DNA of 64,000 nt, taken from NCBI RefSeq assembly GCF_004962245.1, contig NZ_SUHQ01000029.1:1-64000 (forward strand). The letters run 5' to 3'. Of this stretch, positions 18,720 to 27,412 are shown in pieces. This stretch comes from Mesorhizobium sp. (GTDB lineage: Bacteria; Pseudomonadota; Alphaproteobacteria; Rhizobiales; Rhizobiaceae). The notes beneath the pieces were generated by a model, which was not told where the DNA came from, made no database searches, and was given only the letters and a program-made list of their open reading frames with translations. The translations under genes and the position numbers were made by a program. The first letter of the stretch is position 1. Each line of letters opens with the position of its first letter.

Positions 18720-19217
18720 ATGACTGAGTTTCATTTTTGGTCGATCGTTCAGTGCCTCATTTTGCTGACCCTCGCGAACGGTGTGCCTGTTCTCGCCAAG
18801 AAAATGCTTGGCGATTGGCTCGTATGGCCGATCGACGGTGGTTGGCTTTTCTGGGACGGACGGCCGCTCCTGGGTCGGTCGAAGACTCTTCGCGGTCTCG
18901 TTCTAGCCATCATGGCAGCTGCGATGGGCGGTCCTCTTGTGGGGCTGGACATTGAAACCGGAGCGCTCGTCGGGTTGAACGCCATGATTGGCGACATGCT
19001 GTCGAGCTTCATCAAACGTCGCTTGCGCTTGGCTCCGAGCGCCGAGGCGCCAGGCCTCGATCAGGTGCCAGAATCTCTGTTGCCTTTCCTGGCGGTCAAG
19101 AACCTTGTGGGATTTTCGGGCTGGGACATTTTGATCGGTGTCGGCGCGTTCTGGATAGGCGAACTCGTGTTCTCCCGGCTTCTCTACATGCTGCGCATCA
19201 GAGACAGACCCTACTAA
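18720..19217 (+). CDS. CDP-archaeol synthase-like (CarS family) membrane protein
   Basis: 165 residues from ATG 18720 (ATG 18702, with an AGGA 11 nt ahead, is possible and adds six residues). About four or five membrane helices. Family marks: LANGVPVLAKK, PIDGGWLFWDGRPLLGRSKT, then GDMLSSFIKRRL and APGLDQVPES. In archaea CarS activates unsaturated archaeol with CTP; bacterial members are common and their substrate is not settled, possibly a lipid alcohol. Its stop overlaps the stop of the convergent phosphoesterase gene. Confidence 0.75.
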   Translation: MTEFHFWSIVQCLILLTLANGVPVLAKKMLGDWLVWPIDGGWLFWDGRPLLGRSKTLRGLVLAIMAAAMGGPLVGLDIETGALVGLNAMIGDMLSSFIKRRLRLAPSAEAPGLDQVPESLLPFLAVKNLVGFSGWDILIGVGAFWIGELVFSRLLYMLRIRDRPY

Positions 19218-20152
19218 TCCTTGCTGGCCAGATGGTGGAGTGTGATCTCGGGAAGACAGTTTAGCCGTACTGCGACGACGCTCGAGCCGGCGCCAACGGA
19301 GGTGTAACCCATCATGCCATGGTACATCCACGCGCCGGCTCCCATCGTCCGCGGGAGTCTCGAATCCAGGGTGATCGGAATTCCCCCCGGCAGACAGATC
19401 TGGCCGCCATGGGTGTGACCTGCGAGCAGCACGTCGAATCCAGCGTGAGCTGCTTGGCGAAAAATCTCGGGCGTGTGCGAAAGTAGGATCGAAAAAGCTT
19501 CGGCCGGCATATCGGCAGCCGCCTTCTCCAAATTGTCGACCCGGAAGAAATGCGCGTCGTCTATTCCTGCGAGATAGATACGCTCTCCGCCCCGCTCGAT
19601 CGCTTCGAGTTCATTCATCAGCATGCGAATGCCCATGTCCTCCAAGGCTGGAACCATTCGAACTGTGTCGTGGTTACCAAGCACTCCGTATAGTGGACCC
19701 TTAAGAGAGGCGCGCACGCGGGCAACACCGTCCAGGGCAGCTTCAAAGGGGCCAAAGGTCTTTGCACGGAAATCACCGGTCAGCACGCAAATGTCATAGT
19801 CAAGACTGGCGACAAGTTCGATGACGCGATCCATCGCTGGGCCGCTCATGTCCGTATGCAGATCGCTTAGGTGCAGTATCCGGAATCCTTGGAAGCCACG
19901 TGGCAGGGTCGCCGACACGATCGTGTTGACGCGGAGTTGGACGTTGGCGGCATTGCGGGACCCGCGCCGATAGAGCCCCGTGAATCGCAGCCCGTTGCGG
20001 ATCACCGCATGGATCGAATACCAATTCTCCAGGTGAAAGAAGTTCAGGCCCTGGCCGAAGATTTGTGCTTCGTGATCCTCTTCGATCCCCAGACGCTGCC
20101 TGGCATGAATCCGGCCAAGGCGCTCGTCCAACCTCAGGCTGATATCATTCAT
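19214..20152 (-). CDS. Calcineurin-like metallophosphoesterase
   Basis: 312 residues from ATG 20152; a TTG at 20215 would add 21 residues of non-family sequence. Metal-binding motifs in order: LHLSDLHTD, LTGDF, GVLGNHDTVRM, LLSHTPEIF, and AGHTHGGQICLP. The arrangement is that of YkuE/UDP-2,3-diacylglucosamine-hydrolase-like phosphoesterases, often acting on phospholipid-linked substrates. It probably follows the cytochrome c gene (20246-20644) in one transcript driven by the box at 20698. Confidence 0.88.
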   Translation of the reverse strand: MNDISLRLDERLGRIHARQRLGIEEDHEAQIFGQGLNFFHLENWYSIHAVIRNGLRFTGLYRRGSRNAANVQLRVNTIVSATLPRGFQGFRILHLSDLHTDMSGPAMDRVIELVASLDYDICVLTGDFRAKTFGPFEAALDGVARVRASLKGPLYGVLGNHDTVRMVPALEDMGIRMLMNELEAIERGGERIYLAGIDDAHFFRVDNLEKAAADMPAEAFSILLSHTPEIFRQAAHAGFDVLLAGHTHGGQICLPGGIPITLDSRLPRTMGAGAWMYHGMMGYTSVGAGSSVVAVRLNCLPEITLHHLASKD

Positions 20153-20245
20153 CGCGGTCCAGAACCAAGTTGGTGGCGCGGAGAGAACGTGCGCCAATCC
20201 ATGCAGGCACAGCAAGCCATTTGGTGACCTTCGCAGCCGCCGAAA

Positions 20246-20644
20246 CTATTGCTGGAGCGTCTCAATGTAACCGGCCAGGTTGTGGATGCGTTCGGTCGTG
20301 ACGACCTCACCGCCGCTGGGGCCGTAGAGTTTTTCGTCTTGCTCGAGGAACTGACGACCCCAGATCGGCATCTCACGGTCGCCATGACCCGGTACGGCAT
20401 AGCGGCCGTCGATGGTCCCAAAGACCCTCGAATATGGAAACATCCCGCCGTTCAGTTTGGAGAGGCGCGTCAGGTCGGCTGGGCGCTTCAACAGCACGTC
20501 GCCAAGGGGACCATCGCCCTTGCCCTCAAGGCCATGACAGACCGCGCAGGAATTCAGATATTCCGCCTCGCCATAACTCATTTCCTGCGCACTAGACGTT
20601 TCGCAGGTCATCGTTGCGAGAGCTGCTGCGATCAGGAATCTCAT
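20246..20644 (-). CDS. c-type cytochrome, class I
   Basis: 132 residues from ATG 20644. Signal peptide MRFLIAAALATMTCETSSAQ, then one haem motif CAVCH and a later MPIWGRQF region that can supply the methionine ligand. Short soluble periplasmic electron carrier. A perfect FixK/FNR box lies 53 bp upstream, fitting use under low oxygen, for example in feeding a terminal oxidase. Confidence 0.88.
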   Translation of the reverse strand: MRFLIAAALATMTCETSSAQEMSYGEAEYLNSCAVCHGLEGKGDGPLGDVLLKRPADLTRLSKLNGGMFPYSRVFGTIDGRYAVPGHGDREMPIWGRQFLEQDEKLYGPSGGEVVTTERIHNLAGYIETLQQ

Positions 20645-20697
20645 GTGCGTATCCACGGATTGATCGGCTGAGCATACTGCGTCAACGGGTACACGTG

Positions 20698-20711
20698 TTG
20701 ATCCGGATCAA
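20698..20711. promoter_or_regulatory. Perfect FixK/FNR box
   Basis: TTGATCCGGATCAA, a full palindrome, between the divergent cytochrome c (start 20644) and universal stress protein (start 20807) genes. The centre is 60 and 102 bp from the two start codons, so it could serve both directions. Confidence 0.8.
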
Positions 20712-20806
20712 TTGGGCGGCATGGCCTTTGATTGAGCGCAATGAACATGCCGAACCGTCTTGGTATTATTGCCACAAAATTTGACACAGGATCGGGAGCC
20801 GCCGCC

Positions 20807-21639
20807 ATGGCTTTCAGGACGATACTTGCGGTTACGGGACCGCATATGGGTTACGATGATCTCAAACTCGCCGCTGATCTGTGCAACGAAATCGGCGCCC
20901 ATCTTGCTGTTCTTGCTGTTGCCATCGCCGCACCGCCGGTCGGAGAGTATGCGGCAATCGTTTTGGAAGATTGGCTGAAGGAGCGGCAGGCCGATGAGAA
21001 GCTCTTGAAGAAGCGAGCCACTGCCGTATCGGCTTTTCTTGCGAACAGGGCGCTTTCGGCCGATGTCTCCAGCGAATATCCGGAGGTTGGCTGGGCTGAC
21101 GAAAGAATTGGTCGCCGCGCACGCTACGCCGACATTACGGTGATCGGGCCGGAGTTGCTCGCTGGCGAGACGCTGAAGAGCAAGGTGATCGAAGGCGTCT
21201 TGTTTTCGTCCGGGAAGCCGCTGCTGATCGTTCCCCCGGGGACGCGGCCGACACTGAAGCCGAAGCGGGTAATGGTCGCGTGGGACGCCCGTCTTGAGGC
21301 ATCGCGTGCCGTCCGCGAGTCACTCGACATGCTGGTAGGTGCCGATGCGGTACACCTCGTCATGGTCGATCCGGTGGAGGACGAATACCACACGGTCAGG
21401 AACCCGGAGCTGATGCCGCAGCCTACCTCGCCCGGCATGGCGTGAAAGTAACAGTCGACCGCCTGCCGAGTGCGAACCATTCCGTCGCTGATGTTCTTCG
21501 CCAGCACGCGGTCGACAGCAGCGCGGAGCTGATGGTGATGGGCGCCTATGGTCATTCCCGATTGCGCGAGCGGATTTTCGGCGGCGTCACCAAGTCGATG
21601 CTTGAGGATCAATTGCTGCCTGTCTTATTGGCGCGATGA
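20807..21639 (+). pseudogene. Universal stress protein, frameshifted
   Basis: Starting at ATG 20807 (GGGA ahead) the frame reads MAFRTILAVTGPHMGYDDLK and the first UspA domain, then loses frame near 21397 and stops at 21445. The neighbouring frame continues exactly where expected, EPGADAAAYLARHGVKVTVD to MGAYGHSRLRERIFGG. One missing base explains the split; repaired it would be ~277 residues, matching the 283-residue paralogue at 15968. Both halves are well conserved, so the lesion is recent or a sequencing error; the second half could also be expressed from ATG 21442. Confidence 0.85.
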
Positions 21640-21667
21640 AGCACGGCCAGTGTGCGCAACAGCTGTT

Positions 21668-22108
21668 TTAGATAGTACCCTCTTTCGCTTCGCGACCTGA
21701 CACGTGCTCGATCGAAATCCGAAAGAATACATGTGTCGAATGGTCCGCAAGCGGAGGTGTCGCCGGCTTAAGGGCTCCAGGTTCCCACCAGTCGACATGC
21801 TTGCTCAAGATTGACCAGGCATGCTCCCGTTCCGACATGCGGTCGATCCGGTCCACCAGTTCCTCGTATCGACCATCAGCTACTACGCTTTTCCATTCTC
21901 GCCCTTCGCCGCGCGTATCGACCAGGATGGATACCAAGGGGTTTGCCCGCATCCATTCGACCTTCTTGCCAGGCATCGAGAAGGCATAGAGATGGTGATC
22001 GGCGTAGGCAAAGTGGATCGGTACAACGTAAGGCTGCCCTCCTTGCGTGCACCCCAGATACCCAAGCCGGCTCGCGGCCAGCAGCTTCGTGCGCTCAAGT
22101 GTGGACAT
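21668..22108 (-). CDS. Flavin-binding pyridoxamine 5'-phosphate oxidase-family protein
   Basis: About 146 residues of the split-barrel FMN-binding fold: RLGYLGCTQGGQPYVVPIHF, YADHHLYAFSMPGKKVEWMR, and WWEPGALKP. A TTG at 22123 is in frame but lies where transcription would begin if the FixK box at 22159 is used, so ATG 22108 is preferred. Such proteins bind FMN or F420/haem and reduce small substrates or act in stress defence. A close paralogue is at 37116-37562. Confidence 0.85.
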   Translation of the reverse strand: MSTLERTKLLAASRLGYLGCTQGGQPYVVPIHFAYADHHLYAFSMPGKKVEWMRANPLVSILVDTRGEGREWKSVVADGRYEELVDRIDRMSEREHAWSILSKHVDWWEPGALKPATPPLADHSTHVFFRISIEHVSGREAKEGTI

Positions 22109-22158
22109 GGATTGGATGATCAATGTCGGCTGTTATGATGTCAGCTCAGGTTCTTGCG

Positions 22159-22172
22159 TTGATACGCATCAA
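22159..22172 (-). promoter_or_regulatory. Perfect FixK/FNR box
   Basis: TTGATACGCATCAA, both half-sites exact. It lies 50 bp ahead of ATG 22108 of the PPOX-family gene, reading leftward. Confidence 0.75.
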
Positions 22173-22196
22173 TCGAAGTGCCAATTCGTCGCGAAC

Positions 22197-22825
22197 TCAG
22201 TTGCGCCTTGCCCGCTGGTCGTTGACGGCGACATCGGCAATGCGACCGTCCTTGAAGGTGAAGACGCGATGCGCGATCTGGCGGATGCCGGCATTGTGCG
22301 TGATGATCGCCATGGTCGTCTTCATTTCCTCGTTGATCCGCGACAACCTCGGGCCGTTTGGCGATTGCACGGGCAATCGCCACTCTTTGCTGCTCACCGC
22401 CGGAGAGCTGAGCGGGGAAATGCACCATGCGATCCTTGAGGCCGACCATCTTCAGCGCCTCATCGGGCTTCATCGGATTGGACGAGATCTCGGTGACCAA
22501 TGCGACGTTTTCCCAGGCGGTGAGGCTCGGGATCAGATTGTAGAACTGGAACACAAAGCCGACATGGTCGCGCCGGAAGCGGGTGAGCTGCCTCTCGGAA
22601 AAGGTGGTCAGTTCCTCCCCACGAAAGCGCACGGTACCCGTCGTCACCCGGTCGAGCCCGCCCATGATGTTGAGTAGCGTGGACTTTCCGCCGCCTGATG
22701 GTCCCAGCAGGACAGCGATCTCTCCCTCATAGAGGTCGAGAGCGACATCCGCGCAGGGCGAACACCTCGACATCGCCTGCGCAGTAGACCTTGGTCACGC
22801 CATGGGCAGAAAAAATCGGATGCAT
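22197..22825 (-). pseudogene. MacB/LolD-like ABC ATPase, broken
   Basis: From ATG 22825 the frame gives MHPIFSAHGVTKVYCAGDVE; a shift near 22755 leads to VALDLYEGEIAVLLGPSGGG with Walker A, then FVFQFYNLIPSLTAWENV and the signature LSGGEQQRVAIARAIAKRP. Directly after this the Walker B/D-loop region (about 25 residues) is deleted and another frame continues with MKTTMAIITHNAGIRQIAHR. Without Walker B and with two frame changes it cannot work. No permease partner is present. Confidence 0.85.
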
Positions 22826-22940
22826 GCTTTGCGAGCCCTGTGTTCCGCCGACTGTCGCGGCATTCGCGGCTTGCCACCTTGAGGTTCATCAAACCCTGCC
22901 GCCGATAGCCTGGCGGACGGAGAACAGAACTTGGAGTAAC

Positions 22941-23636
22941 TCAAGCCACCCGGGGCGTGGTCGTCCGGCGCCGAACTGTTCGCTGACCCGCGCGGCGTTC
23001 TTGTCTGATCTCGGCGAGAGCTCCCGTTACTTCGTCATCGGTAAGCTGGGGGAAGCTGCGGTAGTGGTAACCAAGGGCATGGAAACCTGCCGGCTGGCTG
23101 AGACACACGACCCGATCCGCTTCCCGGGCGAGCTCGGCCAATGTGTCGGGCGGCGCGACAGGGACTGCCACGACGATCTCGCCGGGCGACCGCCGCTTCA
23201 GCGCCCGGATCGCAACCTTCATGGTAGTCCCGGTCGCGATACCGTCATCGACGATGATTGCCGTCTTGCCGGCGATCGACAAGGGTGGACGCTTGCCGCG
23301 ATAGGCGAGCCGGCGCCGTTCCAGTTCTGGGCGCTCCTTTGCAATCAAGACGCGAAGCTCATCATCGTCGAGCATGTAGGCCTCGACGATCTCGCGGTTC
23401 AGCACGATGTCGGGGGGGTTGCCATCCACGATCGCCGCGACTGCCAGTTCAGGATTTCCCGGCGCGCCAATTTTGCGCACGACAACGAGATCGAGTGGAG
23501 CCTTCAGGACTTTGGCCACTTCCACGGCGACAGGGACACCACCTCGCGGCATTGCGAGAACGACCGGCTGATGTAAACCGAGTTTCTCCAACTCAACGCC
23601 AAGCTTTTGTCCGGCCTCCTGTCGATCACGGAACAT
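22941..23636 (-). CDS. Phosphoribosyltransferase-family protein
   Basis: 231 residues. The PRPP-binding loop is AIIVDDGIATGTT at 126-138; the N-terminus has VLAMPRGGVPVAVEVA and VVRKIGAPGNPELAVAA. This stand-alone PRT family is often fused or linked to dienelactone-hydrolase-like proteins; the substrate base is unknown. It lies 3 nt downstream of the DUF2267 gene, in one operon. A paralogue is at 29383-30060. Confidence 0.88.
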   Translation of the reverse strand: MFRDRQEAGQKLGVELEKLGLHQPVVLAMPRGGVPVAVEVAKVLKAPLDLVVVRKIGAPGNPELAVAAIVDGNPPDIVLNREIVEAYMLDDDELRVLIAKERPELERRRLAYRGKRPPLSIAGKTAIIVDDGIATGTTMKVAIRALKRRSPGEIVVAVPVAPPDTLAELAREADRVVCLSQPAGFHALGYHYRSFPQLTDDEVTGALAEIRQERRAGQRTVRRRTTTPRVA

Positions 23637-23639
23637 GGG

Positions 23640-24065
23640 TCAATCCATCGGCCACAGCTGACGAAGAGACTTCTTCATCGAGTTCCGGACCTGGACGATC
23701 TCGCCATGCGATATATGACGGTCGAGAACCCTGAAAACCGCTTTGATTGCCTGATTGATATCGACGTCGAGTTCATATCCGAAGTGGTTCCTGACGCAGA
23801 TCACGAAGTCGCTCTTTTTCCTTTCCCAAGTGGGTGCGTCCGGTTTCCAGCCTTCGAAATATATGCCCCTGATGAGTGTGGGCAGCTGAGCTGAAAGGTC
23901 GGCCATCTCCTCTGGCGACAGCCAGTCTCGCAACGCGTGCAGGACGGATTTTAGAAGCCTGTGGGCGTTTTGTTCGCTCAAGCCCAAATCCTGGGCCAAT
24001 TCGTTCACCCATTGCTGGGCCTGCTCGGCCGCGTGTGCAAACCCCGTAAAAGAGGTGTGAGTCAT
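23640..24065 (-). CDS. DUF2267 protein
   Basis: 141 residues with the DUF2267 pattern: AQQWVNELAQDLGL, HALRDWLSPEEMADLSAQLP, IRGIYFEGW. Small cytosolic helical protein without known activity, frequently found beside universal stress and low-oxygen genes. First gene of the operon with the phosphoribosyltransferase; a one-mismatch FixK box lies 54 bp upstream. Confidence 0.85.
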   Translation of the reverse strand: MTHTSFTGFAHAAEQAQQWVNELAQDLGLSEQNAHRLLKSVLHALRDWLSPEEMADLSAQLPTLIRGIYFEGWKPDAPTWERKKSDFVICVRNHFGYELDVDINQAIKAVFRVLDRHISHGEIVQVRNSMKKSLRQLWPMD

Positions 24066-24119
24066 GCGATCGCTCCTTCAATTTATTTTGTCATTCTAGC
24101 GTTCGGAGCGATCTTCGCA

Positions 24120-24133
24120 TTGAGCCGGATCAA
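24120..24133 (-). promoter_or_regulatory. FixK/FNR-like box
   Basis: TTGAGCCGGATCAA, one mismatch in the distal half-site, 54 bp ahead of the DUF2267 start codon on the minus strand. Confidence 0.65.
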
Positions 24134-24338
24134 ATCATCCTGGCTTGACCAACCCAAGCGAGCGGCCAGGATGGGCGGGTCGGACTGAAACTACGGCCGG
24201 TCCCTCAAAAATCGAAGCTGGTCGCCGCGGCGCTCTCGGCGCATCACGCCGGCGAAACGATTTCAACCAAATCCACGATTGAAGCAGTGCGATGGGCTCG
24301 GCCCGATTGCAACGAAAGCGACGATGAATTGACCGCAT

Positions 24339-24740
24339 ATGTCGTGCAGTATGCAGTATGCAAAGGAACAGCAATTGGTTGTCCTCTTGACGTGCGATAG
24401 ACGGACCAACCGGGTTCCTTGTGCGGTGAGCCCCGTTGAGCTTCAATGCATTGGAGACTGGGATTCGCTCGGAATATTTCTCAAGCTAGGTGCGGGATTG
24501 CACAACAACAAAAATCCCACGGTTCTCCACCTCGTCCTTGACATCATTCAGCAATGGCCGGCAACCACAATGTACGGCATGTTTCAGATGCCAGACCAGT
24601 CCCTCATCCGAAGTGCGGAGTGGCGGTGGCTCATTCGACAGGTGCCATTTCAGGTTCATTTTGGACTGCCTGAGGGAAAGCCAATCGCTTCCCTGAAAAC
24701 ATTGGCCCTCTCGATTTTGTTGAATGACGGTTCCGGCTGA
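24339..24740 (+). CDS. Hypothetical protein, uncertain
   Basis: A 133-codon frame from ATG 24339 with no recognised family. It lacks a visible ribosome site. The C-terminal half (WPATTMYGMFQMPDQSLIRS, then WRWLIRQVPFQVHFGLPEGK) looks somewhat protein-like. Base composition is less GC-rich than the neighbours. It may be a real accessory gene, a remnant, or chance. Confidence 0.25.
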   Translation: MSCSMQYAKEQQLVVLLTCDRRTNRVPCAVSPVELQCIGDWDSLGIFLKLGAGLHNNKNPTVLHLVLDIIQQWPATTMYGMFQMPDQSLIRSAEWRWLIRQVPFQVHFGLPEGKPIASLKTLALSILLNDGSG

Positions 24741-24754
24741 AGTCGAATGTGTCG

Positions 24755-24768
24755 TTGATCCGGGTCAA
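24755..24768. promoter_or_regulatory. Orphan FixK/FNR-like box
   Basis: TTGATCCGGGTCAA, one mismatch. No annotated start codon lies within 600 bp on the plus side, and the plus-strand frame at 24339 ends 15 bp before it. It may drive a short RNA or a missed small gene. Confidence 0.55.
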
Positions 24769-24836
24769 GACTCATCGTTGATGACGGTTGCAGCACGTAG
24801 CGGGATCGACTAGCGGCGCTTCGCAAGCGCTGGTCT

Positions 24837-24864
24837 GCGGGCCCTGAGCGGCCCCGCTGGCTTT
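24837..24864 (+). terminator. Possible intrinsic terminator
   Basis: GCGGGCC (24837-24843) pairs with GGCCCCGC (24850-24857) allowing one bulge, followed by TGGCTTTT. Together with the box at 24755 it would bound a transcript of roughly 60 nt. Weak T-run; tentative. Confidence 0.35.
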
Positions 24865-25397
24865 TCGCTATTCCCACAGGATGCGTCTGCAGATGGACAG
24901 GTCTTTGACGACCGACCCCGCACTTTGGCGGTCCGTCGCGAGAGGGTCAGAAACAAATCGGCACGGATCGAAGGAAGACCATCGGACCCGAACGGCGGCC
25001 GGCACTTCGTAGAATCCCCTAAGGGCATAACCGAATTGTTGGACAGGCGCTTTTGCACTGAAATCCAAAGTACAAACGGCGTCCCGATATTCAGTTGAAG
25101 TGCCTGATGGTTGTCGGACGTCAACTCAACGGTAGGCCGACATGGGAGTGGTTTGATGCTCTGCGCACACCTGACATCCAAAGCTATCGCTATCGCAGCC
25201 TCTTTTCGGAGAGGGCCAGCCATTGCAAGGGCATTGCAAGGGCTTGTGACAGATCTGTTCGACCCGTACCGGCCCGAGCTTCACTATATGCGCGGGCCAG
25301 GACCGAGATGGCATGAGAAGCACGCTCGTGGCAATCCCTTGCTTACGTGGGAACGCGATCCAGGTTTCTGATGAACCGCCTGTGCACTGGCAAAGAG

Positions 25398-25411
25398 TTG
25401 ATCGGTATCAA
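25398..25411 (+). promoter_or_regulatory. Perfect FixK/FNR box
   Basis: TTGATCGGTATCAA, both halves exact. If it activates from about -41.5, transcription starts near 25446, which excludes the upstream starts (25347, 25434) of the following gene and supports TTG 25602. Confidence 0.7.
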
Positions 25412-25601
25412 TGCGTCGACAGGGTCGGTCCCTATGGATTGGCGCTTACACGATATAGTGCTCAAGTATTGGAGGGAAATCGTGGTCGGCGAGCTGTGCC
25501 GGTGCGCTGAGAGCGTGCTTTGGGCTCTCCTTGGGATCCTCCGCTCGACGCCGCGCCTATTGATTGGCCGGAGAGAAATCCATACGGGCCGGCGCACTTC
25601 G

Positions 25602-26588
25602 TTGTCCCACTCGCATCTGAAGCCTCGACGGTTGTTGGCGTTGTTAGTCTTGGGCGTGTCGGCGTTTGTACCATCGACGGCTTGCGGAGAGGGCATCACG
25701 CTGCGAGTTGGTCATTTTCCGAACATCACCCATGTCCAGGCGCTGGTCGCCAGGAATTTCGAACGGCAGGGCCGGAACTGGTTTGCGGCGCGCATCGGCC
25801 AGGATGTCGAGGTCGAATGGTACGCTTACAACGCCGGTCCGAGCGCCATGGAAGCGATCTTTGCTGGAAGCCTCGACCTTGCCTACGTTGGACCGAATCC
25901 GGCCATCAATGCTTACGCACGCTCTGACGGGCAGGAGATTCGCGTGATCGCCGGAGCGGTAAACGGAGGATCGGCGCTCGTTGTGCAGCCCGGTGCAAAC
26001 CTCGCCACCCCATCAGACTTTCGCGGCAAACGAATCGGCACCCCTCAGTTTGGAAATACTCAGGATGTCGCTGCGCGGGCTTGGCTCATGGCAGGTGGAC
26101 TGCGGATCACGCAAACTGGCGGCGACGCGCTGGTCCTGCCGACGGCCAATCCTGATCAGCTGGCGCTATTCAAGACCAGACAACTCGACGCTGTCTGGAC
26201 CGTTGAGCCATGGGTAACGCGCCTTGAGCAAGAAGCCGGAGGCAAGGTGTTGGTCGAGGAGAAAAATGCTGTTACGACCATCCTCGTGTCGCGTGCTGAG
26301 TTTCTATCGTCGCATCGGGAGATTGTAGCTCGCTTCGCAGCCGCCCACCGGGCTCTGACCGACTGGATCAACCAGAATCCTGCCGAAGCTCAGCGCATGA
26401 TCAGGGAAGAACTCAGGCTCCAGTTCAGAACCGACATGGCGCCAGAGCTTATAGCGCGTGCGTGGTCGCGCTTGACGGTGACCAGCGACATCTCGCTTGA
26501 AGCGTTACAGAGATTTGTCAGCAGCGCTCAGCAAGTCGGCTTCCTGCACGCCGTTCCCGATTTGTCGCGCTTTCTTGATGTTCCATGA
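25602..26588 (+). CDS. ABC transporter substrate-binding protein (nitrate/sulfonate/taurine type)
   Basis: About 328 residues from TTG 25602; the open frame extends to 25347 but a Sec signal peptide (HLKPRRLLALLVLGVSAF, then STACGEG) begins here. The SsuA/NrtA/TauA fold is visible in RVGHFPNITHVQALVARN, the GTPQFGNTQDVAARAWL hinge and AVWTVEPWVTRLEQE. It should deliver an oxyanion or sulfonate to the permease at 27409. The ATPase gene follows with 4-nt overlap. A perfect FixK box lies upstream, so uptake may be a low-oxygen function (nitrate or sulfonate as electron acceptor or S source). Confidence 0.85.
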   Translation: MSHSHLKPRRLLALLVLGVSAFVPSTACGEGITLRVGHFPNITHVQALVARNFERQGRNWFAARIGQDVEVEWYAYNAGPSAMEAIFAGSLDLAYVGPNPAINAYARSDGQEIRVIAGAVNGGSALVVQPGANLATPSDFRGKRIGTPQFGNTQDVAARAWLMAGGLRITQTGGDALVLPTANPDQLALFKTRQLDAVWTVEPWVTRLEQEAGGKVLVEEKNAVTTILVSRAEFLSSHREIVARFAAAHRALTDWINQNPAEAQRMIREELRLQFRTDMAPELIARAWSRLTVTSDISLEALQRFVSSAQQVGFLHAVPDLSRFLDVP

Positions 26589-27412
26589 ACATGGGTGAAG
26601 CGCAAAGGCAGGGCGTGACGTCCGAGCATGGCTCCGGAGCCTCAAGCAAGCTCATCGTGGAAAGCGTGTCGAAGTGGTTCCGAACTCCACGGGCAACCGT
26701 ACACGCACTCGACGGCATTTCGATCGAGGTCGCGGCGGGCGAAGTCGTTTGCCTTGTCGGGCCGAGCGGTTGTGGCAAGTCAACGCTCCTCGATATCATT
26801 GCCGGGCTGACCAAGCCAGACTCTGGGCACGTGCTTGCCGACGGTCAACTGGTCACTGGTCCCGGGCGGCAGCGGCTGGTCGTGTTCCAGGAGCCGTCGC
26901 TGTTTCCGTGGCTGGACGTGTTCGGCAACGTCATGTTCGGCCTGAAACTCTGCCCCGAGCTCACCAATGGCGAGCGTCGCGAAATTGCACATCGGTTCCT
27001 TGTCTTGGTCGGGCTGGAGAAATTCGAGCGGGTGCATGTTCACGAATTGTCGGGTGGCATGAAACAGCGCGTAGCATTGGCGCGCGCCCTTGCCGCCGAT
27101 CCACAAGTGCTTCTTATGGATGAGCCGTTTGGCGCGCTCGATGCGATGACCCGGGAGCACCTCTACGACGACGTACAACGCATCTGGCGCGACAGCGGCA
27201 AGACGATTGTTTTTGTCACTCACAACATGCGCGAGGCGGTCTGTCTGGGTGATCGGGTACTGCTGATGTCGCAGGCGCCGGGAAAGATTATCCAGGCGTT
27301 TGACATTCCGTTGCCACGGCCGCGAAGCATCTATGACGTCGACCTGGTTGGGCACGCCGCGCGCATCGCCGATGCCCTCCGGGGCACAGTTGGAGGCGGC
27401 GTCCCGGAATGA
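26585..27412 (+). CDS. ABC transporter ATP-binding protein (SsuB/TauB/NrtD type)
   Basis: 275 residues. Walker A GPSGCGKST, FQEPSLFPW (Q-loop, characteristic of the nitrate/sulfonate/taurine group), signature LSGGMKQRVALARA, Walker B VLLMDEPFGALD and H-loop VTHNMREAV. Overlaps both neighbours by 4 nt, so the three genes are translationally coupled. Confidence 0.92.
   Translation: MNMGEAQRQGVTSEHGSGASSKLIVESVSKWFRTPRATVHALDGISIEVAAGEVVCLVGPSGCGKSTLLDIIAGLTKPDSGHVLADGQLVTGPGRQRLVVFQEPSLFPWLDVFGNVMFGLKLCPELTNGERREIAHRFLVLVGLEKFERVHVHELSGGMKQRVALARALAADPQVLLMDEPFGALDAMTREHLYDDVQRIWRDSGKTIVFVTHNMREAVCLGDRVLLMSQAPGKIIQAFDIPLPRPRSIYDVDLVGHAARIADALRGTVGGGVPE

Larger units (their letters stand above)
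24741..25397. other. Gap with an orphan box and hairpin
   Basis: No recognised protein gene. A one-mismatch FixK box (24755) and a G/C-rich hairpin followed by CTTTT (24837-24864) are the only structures supported; short open frames in several phases carry no family signature. Confidence 0.4.
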
